36,379 nucleotides of DNA from an uncultured Bacteroidales bacterium (GTDB lineage Bacteria; Bacteroidota; Bacteroidia; Bacteroidales; Bacteroidaceae). The DNA is taken from contig CADCIP010000033.1 in NCBI GenBank assembly GCA_902801485.1, positions 1 through 36,379 on the forward strand, written 5' to 3'. The notes under the pieces are model-generated. The model did no database searches and had not been told where the DNA came from. It saw only the letters and a program-made list of their open reading frames with translations. Below, one piece after another: positions 9,797 to 17,292 of the stretch (the stretch's first letter is position 1; every line of letters starts with the position of its first letter). The translations under genes and the position numbers were made by a program.

Positions 9797-12700
9797 ATGT
9801 CTCCAAAAACATTTATAGACCGTCCCATATTGTCGGGCGTAATCTCAGTATTCATAGTGGTACTGGGAGTGATAGGATTATTGAACCTGCCCATTGAGCA
9901 GTTCCCCGAGATAGCTCCGCCTACCGTCAGCGTACGTGCCAACTATACCGGTGCCAATGCCGAGACGGTGCAGAAGAGTGTGATTATCCCCCTGGAGGAG
10001 AGCCTGAACGGAGTGGAGAACATGATGTATATGACCTCCTCGGCCAGCAATACGGGGTCGGGCAGCATCAGCATCTTCTTCAAGCAGGGAACGGATGCCG
10101 ATATGGCGATGGTGAATGTGCAGAACCGTGTGGCCTCCACACAAGGACAGTTGCCTGCCGATGTGACCCGCAGCGGTGTGACGGTCAGAAAGCGTCAGAC
10201 GAGCAACATCAAGAGCCTCTCGCTCTATAGTCCTACGGATGCCTACGACACCGATTTCCTGACCAACTACATGAAGATTAACATCGAGCCGCGCCTGTCG
10301 CGTGTTGCAGGTGTGGGCGAGGTAAACGTCTGGGGTGCCAGCTACAGTATGCGTATCTGGCTCGACCCGCTCAGGATGGCCTCTTACGGGCTGATGCCTT
10401 CGGATATAGATAATGTGCTGGCCGAGCAGAACATCGAGGCACCCACGGGAACGCTGGGAGCCGACTCGAAGAATACCTTCCAGTATGTACTGAAGTACCG
10501 GGGCCGTTACGAGGAAGAGCACGACTACGAGAATCTGGTCGTCAAGTCCCTGCCCGACGGCAGCGTGCTACGCCTGAAGGATGTGGCGCGTGTGGAGCTG
10601 GGCATTCAGAACTATACCTTCCAGAACAGTACCAACGGACATGCGGGTGCCAACTGTATGATTGCGCAGACACCCGGATCGAATGCCAACGAGATTATCA
10701 AGCACATCGACGAGACGGCCCTCGAGATAAAGAAGGAGCTGCCGCCCGGTATGGAGCTGGTGGATGTGATGAGCACCAAGGACTTCCTGGATGCCAGCAT
10801 CCATAATGTGGTACGCACCCTGTTGGAAGCCATCATCCTGGTGGTGCTGGTGGTGTATATCTTCCTGCAAGACCTCAGAAGCACCTTCATCCCCTCGCTG
10901 GCTATTGTGGTCAGCCTGATAGGAACCTTTGCCGTGCTTTATTTCATAGGCTTCAGCCTGAACCTGCTGACCCTCTTTGCCCTGGTGCTGGTAATCGGTA
11001 CGGTGGTGGATGATGCCATTGTGGTGGTGGAGGCTGTGCAGGCCAAGTTCGACGAAGGGTACCGCTCGCCTTATCTGGCCAGTGTGGATGCCATGAAAGG
11101 ACTTACCTCAGCGCTTATCACCACAACGATTGTGTTCATGAGCGTATTCATCCCCGTCTGCTTCGTAGGCGGAACGACCGGCGTCTTCTATACCCAGTTC
11201 GGCGTAACGATGGCGATAGCGGTTGTTATCTCCACCATCAATGCCATGACCCTCTCGCCTGCCCTCTGCGCCCTGATGCTGCGTCCCCGCAAGGAGGGAG
11301 ACACCAGCTTCTCGGCCCGTTTCCATGAGGCGTTCAACGTCAGCTTTCAGCGTGTTGTGAGCAAGTACCAGCGTGGCGTCCTGCGTATCTTCCGCCATAG
11401 ATGGGTGCCTTGGGTGTCTGTGGTTCTCGTCTGCATCCTGCTGGGTTATATGCTCAAGACCACCCGGACGGGCTTTGTGCCTAACGAGGATATGGGCTCT
11501 ATCAATGTAAACGTACAATGTGCCCCGGGTACCAGCATGGCCATAACGGGACAGATAACGCGCGAGGTGGAACGGCGCATCAAGGATATTCCGCAGTTCC
11601 GTCTGTACAACATGACTATCGGTCGCGGCTCTACCTTCGACCAGTCTTCTTCGGCCGGCTCCTTCAATATCCGTCTGAAGAACTGGGACGAGCGCAAGGA
11701 GAAAGGGGATGATATCAACTCTGTTATCGAAGAGATTTACCGCCGTACTGCCGACATCACGCAGGCGCAGATCCGCGTCAGCACCCGTCCCATGATTTCG
11801 GGTTACGGAGCTACCAGCGGATTCGAGTTGCACGTGCAGGACCGTAAGGGCGGCAAGATAGAAGACCTGATGCGCTACACACGCATATTGATAGATTCGC
11901 TGAATCAGGAACCCGCCATCTCCCGTGCCTTCACCACCTTCGACACCAAATATCCGCAGTACCGCGTGGAGGTGGATGCGGCCCGCTGCAAGCGCGATGG
12001 CGTGACACCCAATGCGGTGCTGAAGGTGCTCTCGGGCTATGTGGGCGGAACGTACAGCAGCAACCTGACGCGCTTCACCAAGCTCTACCGTGTGATTGTA
12101 CAGGCCTCGCCCGAGTTCCGTCTGGACGAGCAGTCGCTTTCCAATATGCGTGTCCGTAGCGAGAGCAGACAGATGATTCCCATCACGCAGTACATCAGCA
12201 TGAAGCGTGTCTATGGCAGCGAGGGTCTGAACCGCTTCAACCTGTTCAGCAGCATCGCTGTAATGGGACAGACGGCCGACGGTTACAGCAGCGGTCAGAC
12301 CTTGGAGGCTATCCGTCGTACTGCCGCCAAAGTGCTGCCCGAAGGCTACGGCTACGAGTTCGGAGGTATGTCGCGCGAGGAAGCGTCGCTTTCGGAAGGT
12401 TTACGATTTACGGTTTACGGTTTACGGTTTTCAATTTCGATGACTGCCATCATTTTCGTAATCGTTATCGTTTTCGTTTACCTCATCCTTTGTGCCCTCT
12501 ACGAGAGTCTTTTCATCCCCCTGGCAGTTATCCTGAGCGTACCCTTTGGTTTGCTGGGCAGCTTCCTCTTCTCGAATATGTGGGGCTTGGAGAATAATAT
12601 CTATATGCAGACGGGTCTTATCATGCTCATCGGTCTGTTGGCCAAGACAGCCATTCTGCTTACCGAATATGCCACAGAGCGTCATCGCCAGGGTATGAGC

Positions 12701-12952
12701 ATCACGATGGCGGCTATGACGGCAGCCCGGGTACGTCTGCGTCCCATCCTGATGACCTCGTTGACCATGATATTCGGTATGCTGCCTTTGGTCTTTGCGC
12801 ATGGCGTAGGAGCCAACGGAAACATCTCCTTGGGTGTGGGTTGTGCCGGCGGTATGCTGGTGGGAACCATCGCCCTCCTGTTCGTGGTGCCCGTTCTGTA
12901 CATGCCTTTCCAATGGCTCCACAGCCGCTTTGGTCATATGGTAAAGAAGTAG
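9797..12952 (+). CDS. RND multidrug efflux pump, inner-membrane subunit (HAE1/AcrB type)
   Basis: Proton-driven exporter, 1051 residues, normal length for the family. Visible features: N-terminal FIDRPILSGVISVFIVVLG helix; IEQFPEIAPP; porter domains; Asp pair in TVVDDAIVVVEA (about 405) and Lys in GLLAKTAILLTEYA (about 949) of the proton relay; two sets of transmembrane helices. A five-unit heptamer array at 12398-12432 adds about 14 residues (GLRFTVYGLRFS) between the second periplasmic domain and the helix that follows, where AcrB runs directly into the helix. The adjoining helix IFVIVIVFVYLIL is itself encoded by GTTATC-like repeats. The adaptor precedes it; no TolC-type channel gene follows, so the channel must be encoded elsewhere if the system works. 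Confidence 0.95.
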   Translation: MSPKTFIDRPILSGVISVFIVVLGVIGLLNLPIEQFPEIAPPTVSVRANYTGANAETVQKSVIIPLEESLNGVENMMYMTSSASNTGSGSISIFFKQGTDADMAMVNVQNRVASTQGQLPADVTRSGVTVRKRQTSNIKSLSLYSPTDAYDTDFLTNYMKINIEPRLSRVAGVGEVNVWGASYSMRIWLDPLRMASYGLMPSDIDNVLAEQNIEAPTGTLGADSKNTFQYVLKYRGRYEEEHDYENLVVKSLPDGSVLRLKDVARVELGIQNYTFQNSTNGHAGANCMIAQTPGSNANEIIKHIDETALEIKKELPPGMELVDVMSTKDFLDASIHNVVRTLLEAIILVVLVVYIFLQDLRSTFIPSLAIVVSLIGTFAVLYFIGFSLNLLTLFALVLVIGTVVDDAIVVVEAVQAKFDEGYRSPYLASVDAMKGLTSALITTTIVFMSVFIPVCFVGGTTGVFYTQFGVTMAIAVVISTINAMTLSPALCALMLRPRKEGDTSFSARFHEAFNVSFQRVVSKYQRGVLRIFRHRWVPWVSVVLVCILLGYMLKTTRTGFVPNEDMGSINVNVQCAPGTSMAITGQITREVERRIKDIPQFRLYNMTIGRGSTFDQSSSAGSFNIRLKNWDERKEKGDDINSVIEEIYRRTADITQAQIRVSTRPMISGYGATSGFELHVQDRKGGKIEDLMRYTRILIDSLNQEPAISRAFTTFDTKYPQYRVEVDAARCKRDGVTPNAVLKVLSGYVGGTYSSNLTRFTKLYRVIVQASPEFRLDEQSLSNMRVRSESRQMIPITQYISMKRVYGSEGLNRFNLFSSIAVMGQTADGYSSGQTLEAIRRTAAKVLPEGYGYEFGGMSREEASLSEGLRFTVYGLRFSISMTAIIFVIVIVFVYLILCALYESLFIPLAVILSVPFGLLGSFLFSNMWGLENNIYMQTGLIMLIGLLAKTAILLTEYATERHRQGMSITMAAMTAARVRLRPILMTSLTMIFGMLPLVFAHGVGANGNISLGVGCAGGMLVGTIALLFVVPVLYMPFQWLHSRFGHMVKK
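12398..12432 (+). repeat. Heptamer array (GGTTTAC)x5 in the RND pump
   Basis: GGTTTAC, GATTTAC, GGTTTAC, GGTTTAC and GGTTTTC total 35 nt and are read as GLRFTVYGLRFS at a periplasm-membrane junction. Array size equals that of the AACTCTC arrays although the unit differs. Confidence 0.92.
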
Positions 12953-13048
12953 GTTTTCATTTTTTTTAGTTGGCAAATGAAAATTTTCTTCTTTTGACCG
13001 ACATATTTTCTGCGTCGCCGTGTATATAAGGGTAGAAAGGCAAAACTC

Positions 13049-13594
13049 ATGACTGAGATAGAAACGCAAATGATACAAGCAGCCCTTCAGGGGCAGGCAC
13101 AGGGCTACAGATTCCTGATGAACAGGTACGGACGCCAGGTGCAGTTGCTTGTAGCACAATGGGTGACGGACATGAGGGATGTGGAGGAGTTGACGCAGGA
13201 TGTCTTTGTGCGTGCCTTCGAACATCTTTCGGATTACAATCCAGAGCGAGCTTCGTTCATTACCTGGATTGGTTGTATTGCCCACAACATTGCCTTGAAC
13301 CATTTGCGCAGTCAGGGTTACGAGCCACTTCCTCTGAACGAGGAACAGTACTCGCCGCCTGATGTGTCGATGTGGGCGCAGGACAATGAGGCTGCCTCTG
13401 AGGAAGAACGACTCGCACTCCTTGACAAGGCCATCGACAGCTTGCGCCCAGAGGAACGCTCACTCCTGCATCTGCGTTACTACGAAGGCCATTCGCTTGG
13501 CGAGATTGCAGAGGTGATGGAGGTAAAGGCCGGTCCGCTGGCCAGCCGACTACAGAGAATAAGACAGAAACTCAGTAAAATAATAGGATTATGA
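13049..13594 (+). CDS. ECF sigma factor, module 1
   Basis: RNA polymerase sigma-70 factor of the extracytoplasmic function class, 181 residues. Region 2 is seen at about 10-80 (FLMNRYGRQVQ, DVEELTQDVFVRAFEHL, then SFITWIGCIAHNIALNHLRS). Region 4 is at about 128-180 (LRPEERSLLHLRYYEGHSLGEIAEVM, then SRLQRIRQKL, a helix-turn-helix). It overlaps the next gene by 4 nt (ATGA), so it is translationally coupled to a putative anti-sigma factor. No TANNTTTG element was found in the 96 nt upstream, which leaves room for autoregulation (inference). Confidence 0.95.
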   Translation: MTEIETQMIQAALQGQAQGYRFLMNRYGRQVQLLVAQWVTDMRDVEELTQDVFVRAFEHLSDYNPERASFITWIGCIAHNIALNHLRSQGYEPLPLNEEQYSPPDVSMWAQDNEAASEEERLALLDKAIDSLRPEERSLLHLRYYEGHSLGEIAEVMEVKAGPLASRLQRIRQKLSKIIGL

Positions 13595-14208
13595 AGACAA
13601 CGACAGACAATCATATAGATAAGCTCCTGCACGAGGCCATGAAGCAACGTGCAGCGAAGGTGCCGCCGTTGGCTGATGACTTTGCTGAGAAGGTGTTGGG
13701 CAGCCTCGGCAGCCTCACCCCTCGTCCTCTCCAAAAGAAGAGGGGGCTGAAGCGCAGAGTGTTCCCCCTCTCGTGGAGGGGGATAGGGGGAGGCTTGATT
13801 GCTGCCAGCATAGTTCTGCTTTTGGCTTTCCATTTTACTCGTAAGCCTGTAGAGGAGCAATCCTTGGTAGCAGAGGTAATAGAGCAGCCAGTCGGGGCTC
13901 AGCAGACAGAAAAACAGGAAGAGACTGTTGTAAAGGAAGAACCTGCTGAGACAGGAACAGAGGTCGGGGCTCCGAAACGTACAAAAAGAGCGGCAAAACG
14001 TAAGCGAGTTGTTCCCCAAGAGCCTATAGAAGAACCTTTGCTGGCAGAAACAGAACCTGCGACAGAAAAGGCAGACATGGAACTTGAGCCAAGGTACTAT
14101 CATACAGAGAAACCCGATCCTAGCCTTTTGGCTGCAGCCTTTTCGCAGGATATCCGTACTCGAGGAGAACGCTTATACCAAGAGAATGCACAAATGAATA
14201 ACCGATAA
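13591..14208 (+). CDS. Putative single-pass anti-sigma factor, module 1
   Basis: No domain recognised with certainty. 205 residues: a cytoplasmic part of about 65 residues, one transmembrane helix (about 66-82, GGLIAASIVLLLAFHF), then a charged Glu/Lys/Pro-rich periplasmic tail. Size, topology and the ATGA overlap with the sigma gene are those of an anti-sigma factor, which would hold the sigma factor at the membrane; this is inference from context. The stretch 41-68 (SLTPRPLQKK to WRGIGGG) just before the membrane helix is encoded by two inverted C/G-rich hairpin elements, so the juxtamembrane linker is a repeat insertion. Confidence 0.75.
   Translation: MKTTTDNHIDKLLHEAMKQRAAKVPPLADDFAEKVLGSLGSLTPRPLQKKRGLKRRVFPLSWRGIGGGLIAASIVLLLAFHFTRKPVEEQSLVAEVIEQPVGAQQTEKQEETVVKEEPAETGTEVGAPKRTKRAAKRKRVVPQEPIEEPLLAETEPATEKADMELEPRYYHTEKPDPSLLAAAFSQDIRTRGERLYQENAQMNNR
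13712..13794. repeat. Two inverted C/G-rich hairpin elements in the anti-sigma gene
   Basis: GCCTCACCCCTCGTCCTCTCC with AAGAGGGGG (13712-13745) and, in the opposite direction, CCCCCTCTCG with GGAGGGGGATAGGGGGAGG (13763-13794). Each resembles the element at 9743-9771. Together they form an inverted pair of about 83 nt read in frame. Confidence 0.75.
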
Positions 14209-14222
14209 ACAAACATGAGATT

Positions 14223-15299
14223 ATGAAAAAGATTCTTACCACAATGCTGTTAGCAGCCATTACTATTGTAGTTCAGGGCCAGCAGCCCAACCCTCATCTC
14301 ACACAGTTGGAGGATTTTTTGCAGAAGAAAGATTTTCGTATTAGCTATGAACAGACGAATGGCAATGGTGGAAATACCGTACACACGCTGTATATATCTT
14401 CTCGCCCTCGTCCACGATATATGGAAGAGGCTATGGACTCCATTCGTGCTACCTTTAGCCGTTTGGGCAAGAAAGCATCAGAAAGCTATATGTATGAATA
14501 TCATCAAAAAGATATAGATACCATTAAGTATTCCCTGACATTCCGGGGTGAAGAAGATACAATCAAATCCTCGCTCCAAGGCAATCCCGTCTGGGTTGGA
14601 AATGCACGCGAAGCTGCCAATGTTGACTATTTTAGGCAACCAAGGGCGCAGGGTAGATTCTGGGAGGCTTGTTCTATTGTTCACTCCTATTCTATACCTA
14701 CCGGCATAAAGAATGATGATTTGCGGTGCTTCGATACTGTTGCCTTCAAAGCACACATTCAACCCGTATTTGACAAAATAAAGAATCTGAAGGGTGCTAA
14801 GGTATATCCTACCCATTGGCAGCACGATAGAAACAATTTTAATCCCAAAGATTTTCCTTTTTTTTGGTACACAATTGGTTCGAATGGGGAAAAAATATAC
14901 CCCTCAGGATTTAAAACAGGTACTCACTACTTTATCCCTTCTCAGTACAAGGAAGAGGCCAAAGCCCTGTATAGACAGTTGAATTCGCTGATACATGATT
15001 ATGTTAATAGCCATCCTGAACAGTACTATGACTTTAATTACCGTCCGAGTATTTCTCGCGATTCTTTGGTCATAAGTATTGATCCCATCTTTTCAGGGTG
15101 TGTGGGTAGAAACTCCGATATTTTCCAGATTTATTGCGATACAGATGATGATGGAAATTCTCATTTCTTTATCCTTAACAATGAGGGCTCTGGAAAGGCT
15201 CCTAAAGAATGGCTAATCCTGAAGAGCTACATCAATGGAAAGAAGGTGTATATAAAAGGAAAGGAGCCCAAGAAAGGAAAAGAAATAGAAACGCATTAG
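14223..15299 (+). CDS. Secreted protein of unrecognised family, module 1
   Basis: 358 residues with a clear signal peptide (MKKILTTMLLAAITIVVQGQ). I do not recognise the family. It is a paralogue of the protein at 17293-18453: shared segments include DTIKYSLTF/DTIKYALAF, FDT-x-AF with IQPV and LKGAK, W-QHD, YFIP-x-x-Y with EA-ALY-QL-SL, YVN-HPEQ, and LKS-INGKKVYIKG near the end. The position third in a sigma/anti-sigma/secreted-protein set, 14 nt after the putative anti-sigma gene, suggests it is a target or signal component of that regulatory pair (inference). It ends in a Lys-rich tail and is followed by a strong terminator. Confidence 0.85.
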   Translation: MKKILTTMLLAAITIVVQGQQPNPHLTQLEDFLQKKDFRISYEQTNGNGGNTVHTLYISSRPRPRYMEEAMDSIRATFSRLGKKASESYMYEYHQKDIDTIKYSLTFRGEEDTIKSSLQGNPVWVGNAREAANVDYFRQPRAQGRFWEACSIVHSYSIPTGIKNDDLRCFDTVAFKAHIQPVFDKIKNLKGAKVYPTHWQHDRNNFNPKDFPFFWYTIGSNGEKIYPSGFKTGTHYFIPSQYKEEAKALYRQLNSLIHDYVNSHPEQYYDFNYRPSISRDSLVISIDPIFSGCVGRNSDIFQIYCDTDDDGNSHFFILNNEGSGKAPKEWLILKSYINGKKVYIKGKEPKKGKEIETH

Positions 15300-15336
15300 A
15301 TTGGTTTTAAGTTAATAAGATAATGCTACCAGACAG

Positions 15337-15367
15337 CTCCCGCGTTTTCGCAATGCGGGAGTTTTTT
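15337..15367 (+). terminator. Terminator of module 1
   Basis: CTCCCGC (15337-15343) pairs with GCGGGAG (15355-15361), followed by TTTTTT, 37 nt after the stop codon. A near copy closes module 2. Confidence 0.9.
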
Positions 15368-15496
15368 GTGTTGTTCAGTATGTCAATAATTTTCTTTTCT
15401 TGTCATCTCCCCCGCCGGGAAGGACAAGTTGGGCAGAATTTCCTGCCTAGTTGGGGAATTTATATTGTGTAGTTAGAAAGTAATTTAGAGACGCTG

Positions 15497-15504
15497 CAAA
15501 GGTA
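15497..15504 (-). promoter_or_regulatory. Orphan -7 promoter element
   Basis: TACCTTTG on the minus strand in CTGTTGTACCTTTGCAGC matches TANNTTTG, but no minus-strand gene follows. It may be a relic or serve a small RNA. Confidence 0.35.
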
Positions 15505-15567
15505 CAACAGTGGCATTGCGGTTCTCGAATAAAAGTCAAACTTTTTTCAAAAATTTTTCAGGTGACG

Positions 15568-15735
15568 TGTCACGTGTGTCATGTGTCAAGAGTGTCATTA
15601 ACGAAAACAGAGTCCAACAATCCTCATAAGTAATATAAATAATATAAATATATTATTTATATTACTTATGGCCGGAAAATCCCTCCCCCGTTCTAAAATC
15701 CTTAATGACACTTATGACACATGACACTCATGACA
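15568..15735. repeat. Nested inverted repeat, MITE-like
   Basis: Outer arms of 34 nt (15568-15601 and 15702-15735) built of TGTCA/TGACA words match with about five mismatches. Nested inside is a perfect 20-nt inverted repeat (15625-15644 and 15651-15670, ends CATAAGTAAT/ATTACTTATG) with a 6-nt loop. There is no transposase. The whole could fold into a cruciform or be a miniature inverted-repeat element or binding-site cluster. Confidence 0.8.
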
Positions 15736-15933
15736 TACATGGGCATTTCTACGTCCCATAAATCCTCCCCAATGCGTATTTTGCCCATTTCATCGAAGAA
15801 AATGAACAGAATCGCATTAGATTGGTATTACGCTATAATGGTACTAAAAGCTGCAATAGGGCAATCAAAGCATTTTCTCCTTTACAAAAAACTTCCAAAT
15901 AACTTGAAAGGAAAGTTAAAAATATGAAATGCT

Positions 15934-15965
15934 TTTGGCTACATCCCTAAGTCTTACTACCTTTG
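15934..15965 (+). promoter_or_regulatory. Bacteroidota-type promoter for module 2
   Basis: TTTG (15934-15937) and TACCTTTG (15958-15965) are separated by 20 nt, the consensus layout. The next start codon is at 16106, so the transcript would carry a leader of about 130 nt. The leader includes TGTGTGTCACACA near 16022. Confidence 0.7.
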
Positions 15966-16105
15966 ACCGGTAATTTGGAAAAACGCCAACGATAACGATA
16001 TATATTAAAACTTATCTTTTTTGTGTGTCACACAACTGTTCGAGCGAATGTTAAAAACCCTTAATTTTACTTGACATTGTCCTTTCCGCTACGTTATTAA
16101 AGTGT

Positions 16106-16618
16106 ATGGAACAGATAGAGTTCATAAGATTAGCACCCCAATTGCGAGGAAAGGCAATGGCCATAGGCCAGTCGTTCTTTGCCTCCGAGGAAGAGGCCGA
16201 GGATGTGGCGCAGGAGACGCTCATCCGACTGTGGAAAGCATGGGAAGGATTAAATTCGGCAGAAGAAGCCGAAAGACTGACCGTAAGGGTTGCTAAGTAT
16301 GAGTGTATAAATGCTTGGCGCAGAGAGCAGAGCAGACCGCACACATCACTCAGTTCGGCACAGGAGGTAACGCATCCGATGACGCAGAACGGGCAACCGA
16401 TGGAAGGCGATGAACTCTCGGAAGCTATACGCAGGGCAGCCGGTACACTAACCAAGTCCGAAGCCCGTCTGTGGCGCCTGTTTGCCGAGGCAGGAATGAC
16501 GGCAGCAGAGATTTCGGCCATAACAGAGATAAATGTGCGGTCGGTCAGCACAATGCTCAGCCATGCCAGAAGCCATATTTACAAATTGTTGAAAGAAGGA
16601 GGATACATAGATGGATAA
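16106..16618 (+). CDS. ECF sigma factor, module 2
   Basis: 170 residues. Region 2: QLRGKAMAIGQSFFASEEEAEDVAQETLIRLWKAWEG, then AERLTVRVAKYECINAWRREQ. Region 4: GTLTKSEARLWRLFAEAGMTAAEISAITEINVRSVSTMLSHARSHIYKLL with the helix-turn-helix. It is divergent from the module 1 sigma factor but has the same role. It overlaps the next gene by 8 nt, implying translational coupling. A housekeeping-type promoter with a long leader lies upstream. Confidence 0.92.
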   Translation: MEQIEFIRLAPQLRGKAMAIGQSFFASEEEAEDVAQETLIRLWKAWEGLNSAEEAERLTVRVAKYECINAWRREQSRPHTSLSSAQEVTHPMTQNGQPMEGDELSEAIRRAAGTLTKSEARLWRLFAEAGMTAAEISAITEINVRSVSTMLSHARSHIYKLLKEGGYIDG

Positions 16619-17291
16619 GAAACAAATTATAGAGGATTACCTGCAAGGTCGTCACCCCATGGAGCAGCATTCGTGGGAGCTGCCTTCGGCTCAGGAACTG
16701 GAAAGAGACGAGGCACTTTTTGAAAGTCTGGTGCCCCAAAAGAAAGCCCCAAAGCGAATAAGACTCTGGCCCTTAGCCGTTGCAGCCTGTGTGGCAGGAT
16801 TCGTTGCCATATTCCTTGCTCCACCGAGGGAGGCAAATGTTGAGCCAGAGAAACAGCCTGTTGTGGCGGAACAGAAAGAAAAACAGGAAGAGACAATAGC
16901 CAGCAGTCAAGAGCCAAGGGTCGAAAGTCAACAGCCGATAGCCAGCAGCCAAGAGCCAAGAGTCGAGAAACAACAGACAACTGTCAAGGCTGAGCAGCTA
17001 ACGGCCAGCAGTCAACAGCCAAGAGTCGAGAGCCAAAGGCCAACAGCCAACAGCCAACAGCCAAAGCTCAAGAGCCAACAGCCAACAGAAGAGCCGATGC
17101 TGGCCGAAGCAGAAATTAACGCCTCCCATTTGGGGGAGGTCGGGAGAGGGGCCAAAGCACGACCCATTCTTCCTGAAATGAAGGACCCGTTCCTTGCTAT
17201 AGCACAACAGATGCAGGACATCCGCTCGCTGGGCGAACAGGTATGCCAGGAGGTAGATCAATTAATGGATAATCAAGTTAATCTTCAATAA
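16611..17291 (+). CDS. Putative single-pass anti-sigma factor with repeat-encoded tail, module 2
   Basis: 226 residues, no domain recognised. The cytoplasmic N-terminus is about 50 residues (IIEDYLQGRHPMEQHSWELP), followed by one membrane helix (about 52-69, WPLAVAACVAGFVAIFLA). The periplasmic part has a low-complexity SSQEPRVESQQP region (about 96-157) and then a conserved-looking end (DPFLAIAQQMQDIRSLGEQVCQEVDQL). That end resembles the module 1 protein end (SLLAAAFSQDIRTRGERLYQEN), suggesting homology. The low-complexity part is encoded by an array of AGCCAAC/AGCCAAG-type heptamers. A C/G-rich hairpin element writes ASHLGEVGRGAKA. Anti-sigma function is inferred from size, topology and coupling to the sigma gene. 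Confidence 0.75.
   Translation: MDKKQIIEDYLQGRHPMEQHSWELPSAQELERDEALFESLVPQKKAPKRIRLWPLAVAACVAGFVAIFLAPPREANVEPEKQPVVAEQKEKQEETIASSQEPRVESQQPIASSQEPRVEKQQTTVKAEQLTASSQQPRVESQRPTANSQQPKLKSQQPTEEPMLAEAEINASHLGEVGRGAKARPILPEMKDPFLAIAQQMQDIRSLGEQVCQEVDQLMDNQVNLQ
16896..17089 (+). repeat. Long heptamer array (AGCCAAC/AGTCAAG-type) in the anti-sigma gene
   Basis: About 27 imperfect 7-nt units (AGCCAGC, AGTCAAG, AGCCAAG, GGTCGAA, AGTCAAC, AGCCGAT and so on) run for about 190 nt. Three units make 21 nt, so the encoded peptide repeats every 7 residues (SSQEPRV, ESQQPIA). It forms most of the periplasmic linker. Confidence 0.88.
17122..17153 (-). repeat. C/G-rich hairpin element in the anti-sigma gene
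   Basis: CCTCCCATTTGGGGGAGG followed by TCGGGAGAGGGGC. On the minus strand it reads CCCTCTCCCGACCTCCCCC, then AAATGGGAGG, the same layout as the element at 9743-9771. Confidence 0.75.
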
Positions 17292-17292
17292 C

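Larger units (their letters stand above)
15300..15957. other. Gene-free interval between the two sigma modules
   Basis: No convincing gene. It contains the module 1 terminator, an orphan minus-strand -7 element, the nested palindrome (15568-15735), and a 14-nt direct repeat CGCATTAGATTGGT at 15292-15305 and 15813-15826. The open frame at 15721-15927 starts inside the palindrome and has no support. Confidence 0.7.

Noticed and set aside
12953-13048. Shared ECF-type promoter upstream of both sigma genes
   Set aside because: Only a loose TTTT-GACAT similarity to the stretch before 16106 could be seen; too weak to claim.
15721-15927. 68-codon open frame after the nested palindrome
   Set aside because: It begins inside the palindrome arm, has no recognisable similarity and unlikely composition.
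16896-17089. Possible CRISPR-like array
   Set aside because: Units are 7 nt, contiguous and translated in frame; there are no spacers and no cas genes.
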